Shown one piece after another: positions 34,096-42,394 of a DNA stretch of 64,000 bases. Under the pieces are notes generated by a model that searched no databases, had not been told where the DNA came from, and saw nothing but the letters and a program-made list of their open reading frames with translations. The position numbers were made by a program, and so were the translations under genes. The stretch is from Phycisphaerae bacterium. Its GTDB lineage: Bacteria; Planctomycetota; Phycisphaerae; Sedimentisphaerales; Anaerobacaceae. Numbering within the stretch: the first letter of the stretch is position 1; each line of letters opens with the position of its first letter. Where the stretch lies: assembly GCA_030615025.1 (NCBI GenBank), contig JAUXAB010000008.1:18514-82513 (forward strand), read 5' to 3'.

Positions 34096-36958
34096 GATAA
34101 ACCTTTCATTCTCTATAGTAGTGGTGATTCTTGTGGGCATTTCACTGGTCACTTTCTACGCTATTGCGAAAACCAATCTGGAAAAAGCTATCTACGCGCA
34201 TTTAAGCACAACCGCCCAGTCAAGGGCTCACCATATTGAGGAACATCTGGAAGAAGATAAACACAGAATGAAAATAATGGCTGAATCGAATTTAATAGAA
34301 ACTGCCCTTAAGGCAAGCATACGTAATGACGCAAATTCCAAAGAACTTATAAACAAGATGAAGTTACAATTAAATGAGTATCTTGAGACAGAAAAAGACG
34401 TTTATGAAATGTTCATCATAAATTCGGATGGGCAGATTGTCCTTTCTACTGATGAAAGCAATATCGGCCTTGATAAATCAAAAGACCTCTATTTTTTAGG
34501 AGCTAAAACCGCCACTTACATTAAGGACGCCTACTACTCTCAAACAACAAAAAAGAAGGGAATCGCCATCTCTGTCCCAATAACAGATGATGAAACAAAA
34601 AAACTTCTGGGCGTGTTTGTTGCCAGATTTGAATTGGCTGGTTTGAATAAAATAACCACTGAAAGAACCGGCCTGGGCGAGACAGGAGAGCTCTATATTG
34701 TTAATAAACACGGCTATATGATAACACCTTCAAGATTTAATAAGGACACCTTCTTAAAACAAAAAGTTGATACAGCCAATTTTAGAAATTGTTCAATGCA
34801 TAAAGATGAAAAACATGTGCTTAGTCAGGGAAAAATAGTAAGTGTTTTTCCGGATTATAGAGGCGTCAGGGCTTTGGGGACACATGGATATATACCAGAA
34901 ATGCAATGGTCTCTTTTGGCAGAAATCGATGAGAAAGAGGCATTGGCGCCTCTGGCTATGATAAAACTTATCTTCATTATTATACTCTGTGCTGTGCCAG
35001 TTACGGTGTGGACAGTTGGCATGTTGGTTTCAAGGGCTATAACCGCACCGATTCATAAGCTCCATAGGGGCACTGAAATAATAGCCGAGGGTGATCTTGA
35101 TTATAAAGTAGGAACAGATGCGAAAGACGAAATCGGCCAGCTTTCACGGGCATTTGATGAGATGACCTATAAATTAAAAGATTATCACGCAAACCTTGAG
35201 AAAAAAGTGCAGGGGCGCACAGCAGAATTAAGAGACGAAGTTAGCCAGCGCACATCGGCCAAGAAGGTATTAGAGCAGCGTATTAAGGAAATCAACTGTC
35301 TATATGGTCTGTCAAAACTCATTGAGCGGCCTCAAATTTCATTAGAGCAAATACTTGAGGAGACTACCGAGCTGATTCGCAGCACGTACCAGCATCCTGA
35401 TATCACCTGCGTAAGAATCACTTTCGAGGGGATGCAATATAAAACAGATAATTTCGAAAAAACTGAATTGAGCCAGTACACCACGATCAAAATTCGTGGA
35501 AATAAAGCTGGGACTATTGAGGTTTACTATCTTGAAGAGAAAGCGGAAAGCGACGGAGGCCCATTTCTTAGAGAAGAACGTGATTTGTTAGATGCGGTTG
35601 CTGAGCATCTCAGCAGGATCGCAGAACGCAAACAGACCGGAGAGAAGCTGGAATTATTTCGAAATCTAACAGACCGGTCAAATGACTGTATTTTTGTCAT
35701 AGAGCCTAAATGGGGCCGTTTTCTTGATGTAAACGACAGAGCATGTGCCAGTCTTGGATATACGCGGGAAGAATTACTTGATATGACCCTTAAAGACATC
35801 GATGAGTCTATACCGGATGATTCCTTATGGCAGGAGCGTATTAAAGAGCTCAAACTCAAGACAGATTTAGTTATACAAGGCCGGCATAAGCGCAAGGACG
35901 GAACGACATTTTTTGTGGAGGCAAGCCTGAAGCTCTTAAGTCAAAAGAAACAGGACTACATAATAGCAGTCGCGCGTGATATCACCGAGCGAAAGCAAGC
36001 GGAAGAAGCCACACGCCTCGCTTATAAAAAACTCGAACAAGCCAACATTGAGTTAAAAGAGATGCAGTCACAAATGGTTCAGAGTGAGAAACTGGCTTCC
36101 ATCGGCCAGCTCGCTGCCGGTGTCGCACATGAGATGAACACTCCGGTGGGTTTTGTTGCAAGCAATTTCCAGACGCTGGAAAGTTATGTGAAGAAGTTCA
36201 GGGACCTGCTCGAAATGCATGACGAGCTCATCGGGAAAATTAAAACTTCAGAAAAAAAGGAGCTACTGAACAAAGTAGATGACATAAGCCAAGCCCGGGA
36301 TGTTATGGAAATGGATTTTATCCTCGAAGACATCCAGGGGCTGTTCGATGATTCGAGAGAAAGCCTGGACAGGGTCACCAATATCATCCAGAATCTCAGG
36401 GACTTCTCGCGAATAGACCAGCCAGGAAGCTTCGACAAATACAATCTCAATGACGGCATTGGGGCCACCCTCGTCGTGGCGAAGAATGAAATTAAGTACG
36501 ATGCCGAACTCAAGACGGACCTTTCCGAACTGCCCCCGATCTTGTGCAACGCGGGCCAGATAAACCAGGTGTTCCTCAATATACTCATAAACGCGGCTCA
36601 GGCAGTCAAATCTCAGGAAAGGGAGAACCAGGGAACTATCACAATCAGGACATATGCGACGGATGACCAGGTAGTCTGCGAAATCTCCGACGATGGTTGC
36701 GGGATTGCCCCTGAAAACTTGCCGAAAGTTTTTGACCCCTTCTTTACCACCAAGTCTGTCGGCAAGGGTACAGGCCTGGGACTGAGTGTGTCGTACGACA
36801 TCATCGTGAATAAGCACAACGGCGAAATCCTCGTCGATAGTACCGTCGGTGAGGGGTCGAAATTCACAATAAAGCTGCCGATTAAAAGAAAAAATCCAGA
36901 TTATGAAGAGGCGACAGAGAACAGTGAAAAAAAGAACAGTGTTATTTGTGGACGATGA
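34079..36958 (+). CDS. Membrane sensor histidine kinase (Cache-HAMP-PAS-HisKA-HATPase)
   Basis: ATG 34079 follows GGGAG by 5-6 nt. About 959 aa. A transmembrane helix (residues ~8-30) and a second (~297-325) bracket a dCache-like sensor with the FIINSDGQIVLSTDES and GETGELYIVNKHGYMITPS repeats. HAMP follows (ITAPIHKLHRGTEIIAEGDL), then a coiled coil, a GAF-like region, a PAS domain (about 525-640), and the kinase core: H box IGQLAAGVAHEMNTPVGF (His near 683), N box QVFLNILINAAQAVK and G box GKGTGLGLSVSYDI. Predicted to autophosphorylate in response to a periplasmic small molecule and to signal to the three regulators encoded downstream. Confidence 0.92.
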   Translation: MKIANKINLSFSIVVVILVGISLVTFYAIAKTNLEKAIYAHLSTTAQSRAHHIEEHLEEDKHRMKIMAESNLIETALKASIRNDANSKELINKMKLQLNEYLETEKDVYEMFIINSDGQIVLSTDESNIGLDKSKDLYFLGAKTATYIKDAYYSQTTKKKGIAISVPITDDETKKLLGVFVARFELAGLNKITTERTGLGETGELYIVNKHGYMITPSRFNKDTFLKQKVDTANFRNCSMHKDEKHVLSQGKIVSVFPDYRGVRALGTHGYIPEMQWSLLAEIDEKEALAPLAMIKLIFIIILCAVPVTVWTVGMLVSRAITAPIHKLHRGTEIIAEGDLDYKVGTDAKDEIGQLSRAFDEMTYKLKDYHANLEKKVQGRTAELRDEVSQRTSAKKVLEQRIKEINCLYGLSKLIERPQISLEQILEETTELIRSTYQHPDITCVRITFEGMQYKTDNFEKTELSQYTTIKIRGNKAGTIEVYYLEEKAESDGGPFLREERDLLDAVAEHLSRIAERKQTGEKLELFRNLTDRSNDCIFVIEPKWGRFLDVNDRACASLGYTREELLDMTLKDIDESIPDDSLWQERIKELKLKTDLVIQGRHKRKDGTTFFVEASLKLLSQKKQDYIIAVARDITERKQAEEATRLAYKKLEQANIELKEMQSQMVQSEKLASIGQLAAGVAHEMNTPVGFVASNFQTLESYVKKFRDLLEMHDELIGKIKTSEKKELLNKVDDISQARDVMEMDFILEDIQGLFDDSRESLDRVTNIIQNLRDFSRIDQPGSFDKYNLNDGIGATLVVAKNEIKYDAELKTDLSELPPILCNAGQINQVFLNILINAAQAVKSQERENQGTITIRTYATDDQVVCEISDDGCGIAPENLPKVFDPFFTTKSVGKGTGLGLSVSYDIIVNKHNGEILVDSTVGEGSKFTIKLPIKRKNPDYEEATENSEKKNSVICGR

Positions 36959-37370
36959 GGAAAAATTCCTCAGCTCTATCAAGAGGGCTTTTCTTGGTGA
37001 ACCATACGAAACCCTTTTTGCCAATAGTGGGAAAGGGGCCATTGAAATCCTCAGGCAAAATGAAGTGCATGTAATCGTAACCGACATGCGCATGCCTGAG
37101 ATGTCCGGACTTGAGCTTCTTAGAATCGTCAAAGAGGAGTATCCCCACATCATCAGGATGGTTCTCTCGGGATATACGCATGTAAGCACCCTGCTCAGCG
37201 CGGTTAACGAAGAAGATGTTTTCAGGTTCATTACCAAGTCATCTGGATTCACGGAAGAGCTTAAACCGGCTGTCCGGGAGGCGGTAGATTATTACAACCG
37301 CTACAATAAACGCGACAAGCTGGTAGAGCGGTTGGAACAGTATGACCCCAACATTGGAGAGAAGGTATAG
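36903..37370 (+). CDS. Single-domain response regulator, copy 1
   Basis: 155 aa receiver-only protein: TVLFVDDEEKFLSSIKRAFL (acidic pocket), VTDMRMPEMSG (phospho-acceptor Asp), MVLSGYT (switch Ser), FRFITKSSGF (conserved Lys). The Lys is followed by Ser rather than the Pro of FITKPW receivers. A helical tail (YYNRYNKRDKLVERLEQY) ends the protein. ATG 36903 overlaps the kinase by 56 bases; GTG 36924 would give a start like the sister genes and a 35-base overlap. Confidence 0.88.
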   Translation: MKRRQRTVKKRTVLFVDDEEKFLSSIKRAFLGEPYETLFANSGKGAIEILRQNEVHVIVTDMRMPEMSGLELLRIVKEEYPHIIRMVLSGYTHVSTLLSAVNEEDVFRFITKSSGFTEELKPAVREAVDYYNRYNKRDKLVERLEQYDPNIGEKV

Positions 37371-37388
37371 AAAAGGAGATAACGAACG

Positions 37389-37829
37389 ATGGAGAAAAGA
37401 ACAGTACTATTTGTAGACGATGAGGAAAAATCCCTTAGCTCTATCAAGAGAGCTTTTCTTGGTGAACGATACGAAACCCTTTTCACCAATAGTGCGAAAG
37501 AGGCCATTGAAATCCTCAAGCAGAATGAAGTGCATGTACTCGTAACCGACATGCGCATGCCTGAGATGTCCGGAGATGAGCTTCTTAAAATCGTCAAAGA
37601 GGAGTACCCACACATCGTCAGGATGGCTTTCTCGGCGTATATAAGCACCCTGTTCAGCGCCGTTCACAAGCAAGAAGTCTTCAGGTTCATTACCAAGTCA
37701 TCTGGATTCACGGCAGAGCTCAAAGCGGCTGTCCGGGAGGCGTTAGATTATTACAACCACTACAATAAACGCGACAAGCTGGTAGAGCGGTTGGAACAGT
37801 ATGACCCCAACATTGGAGAGAAGGTATAG
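37389..37829 (+). CDS. Single-domain response regulator, copy 2
   Basis: 146 aa, very close to copy 1 in sequence and in the preceding AAAAGGAGATAACGAACG leader. Asp in VTDMRMPEMSG is kept, but the switch region reads MAFSAYIS and the Lys is again in FITKSSGF without the usual Pro. The tail NKRDKLVERLEQYDPNIGEK is identical to that of copy 1. Probably a recent tandem duplicate with altered switch residues. Confidence 0.9.
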   Translation: MEKRTVLFVDDEEKSLSSIKRAFLGERYETLFTNSAKEAIEILKQNEVHVLVTDMRMPEMSGDELLKIVKEEYPHIVRMAFSAYISTLFSAVHKQEVFRFITKSSGFTAELKAAVREALDYYNHYNKRDKLVERLEQYDPNIGEKV

Positions 37830-37847
37830 AAAAGGAGATAACGAACG

Positions 37848-38294
37848 ATGGAGAAAAGAACAGTACTATTTGTGGACGATGAGCAAAAAATCCTGAGGTC
37901 TCTCAAAAGGGGTCTTCTGGCTGAACCATACAAAACCCTTTTCGCAAACAGCGGGAAAGAAGCGCTTGAAATCCTCCAGAACAATGAAGTGCATGTGATT
38001 GTAACCGATATGCGCATGCCCAAGATGACCGGACTCGAGCTTCTTAGAACCGTCAAAAAGGAGTATCCCCACATCGTCAGGATGGTACTCTCGGGATATA
38101 CCCAGATAACCACCCTGCTGACGGCGATTAACCAGGGAGAGATTTACAAGTTCATCACCAAGCCCTGGAAACTCGAGGAAGAGTTCAAACCGGCTGTCCG
38201 GCAGGCGATAGATTATTACGACCTCCATAATGAACGCGACAGGCTGTTAGCAGAATTGGAGGAGTACAAACTTAAGACCGGAGAGAAGGTATAA
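37848..38294 (+). CDS. Single-domain response regulator, copy 3
   Basis: 148 aa. It shares the leader AAAAGGAGATAACGAACG and the start MEKRTVLFVDDEQKILRSLK with copy 2, but has the canonical MVLSGYTQI and FITKPWKLEEE of RpfG-type receivers, and a diverged tail (ERDRLLAELEEYKL). It is likely the ancestral type from which copies 1 and 2 departed. Predicted to accept phosphate from the upstream kinase; no output domain. Confidence 0.9.
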   Translation: MEKRTVLFVDDEQKILRSLKRGLLAEPYKTLFANSGKEALEILQNNEVHVIVTDMRMPKMTGLELLRTVKKEYPHIVRMVLSGYTQITTLLTAINQGEIYKFITKPWKLEEEFKPAVRQAIDYYDLHNERDRLLAELEEYKLKTGEKV

Positions 38295-38383
38295 AAAAGT
38301 AGCAAACAGCTCCTCCGGATGGCAAAGCAGGCGGAGATAGGGAAACCCACCTATCCGGTTGTCCATAACTTGAATGTTGCGCT

Positions 38384-39376
38384 TCAACGTGCATTAGAAC
38401 CAGTGGCTAATTTTAGTACCAATTGTTCTATTGCTACCCGAGCTTTTGTTCTGCCGGTCTTTATTGCATAATCAGTCGCAGCTAATTGCTGTAAGTTCTC
38501 ACCGACTTGTTTCAAAGTCATTTTTCGCAGTTGTGCAAAAAAGCTGTCCCTGTTGCCCCATATTCGCAGTCTTCTCACAATTTCCGGAGTATTAAGGCCT
38601 TCCTCGAGTAAAACTTTGGCGTTGAACATCCTGCGCAGATGGAATGCAAAGGCGCCGACAACCTTGAACTCCGTCGATTTGTCCGATGCGAACATATTCC
38701 TTAGCCGGTCCACCGCCTGGCCAGCATCGCCGGCTAAACACGCATCAATCACCGCAAAGGCATTGTAAAACCGATTATGCCCTATTAGTTTCTCAACGTG
38801 CTCCGTTGTTACCGTCTTTTCGGAATCTGCAAACAACGCCAATTTGTCGATTTCGCCGTACAGCCGCACAAGGTCATCACCGGCCAGCTCGATCAGAAGT
38901 TGGGCCGCGTCTTTACTCAAGTTTTTCGAGTGTGCGTCTGCTGTATATTGGATAAGACGCTGCGGCAGTTGCCAGGCTTTGGGCTGCGCCACGCTGATTA
39001 GTTTGCCCACCCTGGAGAGCTTCTTAGCTAATTTGGTGTTATTAGGCCAACTGTTTACAGTCAATATAAGTATGCCGGTGGGGCAGGGATTATCGAAATA
39101 CTTTTCCAGTATCTCGCGGTTCTTGGATATGAAATCGTCGGCGCCTTTTATAACAACAACTCGCTTGTCAGTTAAGAACGGAGCGGTTCGCAGCTCATCC
39201 AGAACGTCACGGACTGAAACTTCGCTGGGGTCAGCATTAAAAAGCCCCGTTGCTCTTTGCGACGGCTCTAATAGCTCATCGAGGAGCTCCCGGCACCGGG
39301 CGTTCACAAGGTAATCTTCTTTGCCGACGATTACATAAATTAGCTCGTGTCTTTTCTTTGACCCGGAGTTACTCAT
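38384..39376 (-). CDS. holA: DNA polymerase III delta subunit
   Basis: About 330 aa. ELIYVIVGKEDYLVNARCRE starts the AAA+-like first domain, LRTAPFLTDKRVVVIKGADD and the LAKKLSRVGKLISVAQPKAW region follow, and domain III has AFAFHLRRMFNAKVLLEEGL. Known role: clamp-loader subunit that opens the beta clamp. ATG 39376 is chosen; the longer frame would need a TTG at 39403. It lies about 40 bases downstream of gyrA on the same strand. Confidence 0.88.
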   Translation of the reverse strand: MSNSGSKKRHELIYVIVGKEDYLVNARCRELLDELLEPSQRATGLFNADPSEVSVRDVLDELRTAPFLTDKRVVVIKGADDFISKNREILEKYFDNPCPTGILILTVNSWPNNTKLAKKLSRVGKLISVAQPKAWQLPQRLIQYTADAHSKNLSKDAAQLLIELAGDDLVRLYGEIDKLALFADSEKTVTTEHVEKLIGHNRFYNAFAVIDACLAGDAGQAVDRLRNMFASDKSTEFKVVGAFAFHLRRMFNAKVLLEEGLNTPEIVRRLRIWGNRDSFFAQLRKMTLKQVGENLQQLAATDYAIKTGRTKARVAIEQLVLKLATGSNAR

Positions 39377-39415
39377 CGGCCGTCTTTTCTCATACCACCA
39401 CAATGCAGCAACGTG

Positions 39416-42226
39416 CTACTTCGATTTGCGAGTTTTTTTGCCGCTCTTTTTCCTGCGTGCAGGTTTTGATTTGGATTTAGGCCTGGCTTTAGCTTTCACC
39501 TCTGGTTTCGGCTTCGGTTCAGATTTCGGTTTCTGGTCACTGCTGGATTTTTCTTTTTGATTATTTGCCCCGTTAGAAGCCTGCGCTGACACTGGTGCAG
39601 TCCCCTTTGCTGACTTACTTCTAACGGGGTTTGCGTTTTCGTATGCTATTTTTTCAGCAGCAACGAGCTTATCGTCGCCCTTGAGCTTGATTAACCGCAC
39701 ACCCTGCGTGTTTCTGCCAATCGAGCGGATTTCGTCCAGGCCGGTGCGAATAATCATCCCGTTTGCCGTTATCAGCATCAGCTCGTCCCGGTACTGCACG
39801 GCTTTGAGCGCCACCACCTTGCCGTTTCGGGCGGTTGTTTTTATGTTGATAAGGCCTACTCCGCCACGGTTCTGCGTTCGGTAATTGTCAAGGCTCGTTC
39901 GCTTGCCGTAGCCGTTTTCGCAAACCGTAAGCAGCGAGGCTTTTTCTTCCGCAACCACCATATCAACCACCGAGTCGCCGGCACGCAGCTTTATGCCTTT
40001 AACGCCCCGCGACACTCTGCCCATCGAACGAACCTGCTTTTCGTCGAAGCGTATTGTCATACCGTCCCGCGTGCCCAGTACAATCTGGTCGCTGCCTGTT
40101 GTCAATGCCACCCCAATCACATCATCGTTAGGTTCGAGCTTGATGGCAATCACCCCGACCGTTCTCGGGTTGCTGTAGGCCGACAGTTTAGTCTTTTTTA
40201 CCAGGCCGTTTTTCGTAGCCATAACAAGCTGGCGCTGCCCGGCCTCCGCGCCCTCGTCATCAAACCTGCGCACGTTGATTATGGATGCTACTTTTTGGTC
40301 TCTCAGCTTCAGCAGGTTCACGATATTTCTGCCTTTGCTCTGTCGTGACATGCTCGGAACGTCGTAAACCTTCAGCCAGTAGCATTTGCCGCGATTGGTA
40401 AATATAAGCAGATAATCGTGCGTGGAAGCAGTGAAGAGGTGCTCTATGAAATCGCCCTTTTTCGTATCTGAGCCGATAATCCCTTTGCCGCCCCTGCCTT
40501 GCTTGTGGTACGTGTCGAGCGGCATTCGTTTTACATATCCGCTGTGACTTACCGTAACAATCACTTCCTCTTCAGCGATCAGGTCCTCGATATCGAACTG
40601 CTCAACCTGGGCGGTAATTTGCGTCCGCCTTTTGTCACTGTATTTCTCCTTTATTTCGTAGATGTCTTCGCGAACGATATCCAGCAGAATCTCCTCCTTA
40701 GCTAATACTGCTTCGTAGCCCTCTATCTGCTCGGTAAGGTCGGCGTATTCTTTGGCGAGCTTTCTCGTCTCCAGGCCGGTCAATCTTTGCAGCTGCATGC
40801 CTAAAATCGCATCGGCTTGTGGGCCTGTGAGGAAGTGCTTCGATTTACTTTTTTCTTTAACAAAAGCCTTCGGCAGGATTTCTCGAAGCGTAGCCGACTC
40901 GGTCAATCGCAGCGGCTTTTTCATCAGGTTCAGCTTCGCCGTCGGAGCATCGGGCGATTTCTTTATCAGCTTTATGATGTCGTCGATGTCACTAACCGCC
41001 AGGATAAGGCCTTCTAAAATATGCGCCCTGTTTCTGCATCTTCTCAACAGGTATCTGCTTCGCCGCCGCACGACCGTTTTGCGATGCTCAATGAAGCAAT
41101 CGAGCATCTGCCTGATATTGAGCGTTTCAGGTCTGTTATTAACCAGCGCGATATTGGCAATGGCGAACGTGGTCTGCAAAGACGTGTAACGGTACAGCTT
41201 GTTCAATACGATTTCACTATCGGTGTCTCTTTTCAGGTCCACGACAATCCGCAGCCCATGGCGGTCCGATTCGTCCCTGACGTCGGCAATTTCCGCTATT
41301 GTGCCATTGTGGACACAATTTGCGATTTTCGAGACAATTGTGGTTTTGACAACCATATACGGTATTTCGGTTATTACTATACTTTCCCTGCCCCTCCCGG
41401 TTGTTTCGATTTCTACTTGTCCCCGCACTGTCAAATGCCCTCTGCCGCTCATATAAGCATCCACAATGCCCTTTCTGCCGCAGATGATTCCGCCTGTGGG
41501 AAAGTCCGGACCCGGCAGACGCTTGATAATATCCTTGAATCCGCACCGGGGCTCTTTGATGACCAGCAGCAAGGCGTTGCAAACCTCACCAATATTGTGC
41601 GGCGGGATGTTGGTCGCCATACCAACGGCAATTCCGGTACAGCCGTTGACTAATAGATTCGGAAATTTCGCGGGCAACACCGTCGGCTCATTGCGCGTCT
41701 CGTCATAGTTCGGCACAAAATCCACAGTATCATGGTTAATATCTTCGAGTATCTCCATAGCCGGTGCGGCCATCCTTGCCTCGGTATATCGCATAGCAGC
41801 CGCCGGGTCAGCATCGATACTGCCGAAGTTGCCCTGCGGGTCAATCAGCGGATACCGCATATTCCATTCCTGGCCCAAGCGTACGAGCGTGTCGTAGATG
41901 GCCTGGTCACCGTGCGGATGGTAGTTGCCGCCGGTATCGCCGACGATTTTGGCACACTTGCGGTGCCTGCTTCGCGGCCCAAGATTCAAATCGTTCATCG
42001 CAACCAGTATTCGTCTTTGCGATGGTTTTAACCCGTCCCGAACGTCCGGCAGGGCACGCGAAACGATTACGCTCATCGCATAGTTCAGGTATGATTTCTT
42101 CAGCTCGTCGAGGATACGCATTTCCTCGACACCCCTCCTGCTTTCCACAGCCGTCTCGGCCACCGCCTCTGGCTCGGACTCTTTCCGCGGTTTCTCTTGC
42201 GCCTTCTTGGATTTCTTCTTTTTCAT
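39416..42226 (-). CDS. gyrA: DNA gyrase subunit A
   Basis: 936 aa. After a Lys/Glu-rich N-terminal extension of ~36 residues comes the standard start of the breakage-reunion domain (LKKSYLNYAMSVIVSRALPD, DVRDGLKPSQRRIL). The catalytic Tyr is in AAAMRYTEAR (about residue 148). The helix-4 recognition segment reads HGDQAIYDT, with Gln where E. coli GyrA has Ser83. The C-terminal pinwheel has a GyrA box variant QGRGGKG, which argues for gyrase rather than topoisomerase IV. A basic tail of about 70 residues (repeated KPKPE, KSKSK) follows. Introduces negative supercoils together with GyrB, not encoded here. Confidence 0.93.
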   Translation of the reverse strand: MKKKKSKKAQEKPRKESEPEAVAETAVESRRGVEEMRILDELKKSYLNYAMSVIVSRALPDVRDGLKPSQRRILVAMNDLNLGPRSRHRKCAKIVGDTGGNYHPHGDQAIYDTLVRLGQEWNMRYPLIDPQGNFGSIDADPAAAMRYTEARMAAPAMEILEDINHDTVDFVPNYDETRNEPTVLPAKFPNLLVNGCTGIAVGMATNIPPHNIGEVCNALLLVIKEPRCGFKDIIKRLPGPDFPTGGIICGRKGIVDAYMSGRGHLTVRGQVEIETTGRGRESIVITEIPYMVVKTTIVSKIANCVHNGTIAEIADVRDESDRHGLRIVVDLKRDTDSEIVLNKLYRYTSLQTTFAIANIALVNNRPETLNIRQMLDCFIEHRKTVVRRRSRYLLRRCRNRAHILEGLILAVSDIDDIIKLIKKSPDAPTAKLNLMKKPLRLTESATLREILPKAFVKEKSKSKHFLTGPQADAILGMQLQRLTGLETRKLAKEYADLTEQIEGYEAVLAKEEILLDIVREDIYEIKEKYSDKRRTQITAQVEQFDIEDLIAEEEVIVTVSHSGYVKRMPLDTYHKQGRGGKGIIGSDTKKGDFIEHLFTASTHDYLLIFTNRGKCYWLKVYDVPSMSRQSKGRNIVNLLKLRDQKVASIINVRRFDDEGAEAGQRQLVMATKNGLVKKTKLSAYSNPRTVGVIAIKLEPNDDVIGVALTTGSDQIVLGTRDGMTIRFDEKQVRSMGRVSRGVKGIKLRAGDSVVDMVVAEEKASLLTVCENGYGKRTSLDNYRTQNRGGVGLINIKTTARNGKVVALKAVQYRDELMLITANGMIIRTGLDEIRSIGRNTQGVRLIKLKGDDKLVAAEKIAYENANPVRSKSAKGTAPVSAQASNGANNQKEKSSSDQKPKSEPKPKPEVKAKARPKSKSKPARRKKSGKKTRKSK

Positions 42227-42329
42227 GAGACTTTTCTGCTGTCCTTAAATCAGATTTTCTACGCAATAAAATAACCGCAACCAGCAAAAAAGTCAAGAAA
42301 TTGCAAGACCAAAATGCCCGCAAACCCAA

Positions 42330-42363
42330 TAAAAAAAGGCCGCAAGTCCAATACTCACGGCCT
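42330..42363 (-). terminator. Rho-independent terminator after the blaR1-like gene
   Basis: On the minus strand the arms AGGCCG / CGGCCT (15-base loop) are followed by a run of seven Ts, 32 bases after the stop of the M56 gene. Arm and loop resemble the terminator at 19434. Confidence 0.78.
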
Positions 42364-42394
42364 GTAAACACGGCATCAGATTCTAACAAACTAC

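Noticed and set aside
36942..38228. Open frames antisense to the response regulators
   Set aside because: They arise from the repeated receiver sequence and have no start signals or motifs.
38300..38370. Possible riboswitch (GCAAAGC and a GATAGG...CCTATC hairpin) after the third response regulator
   Set aside because: The order of elements does not fit the c-di-GMP-I or other consensus I know, and no gene follows on that strand.
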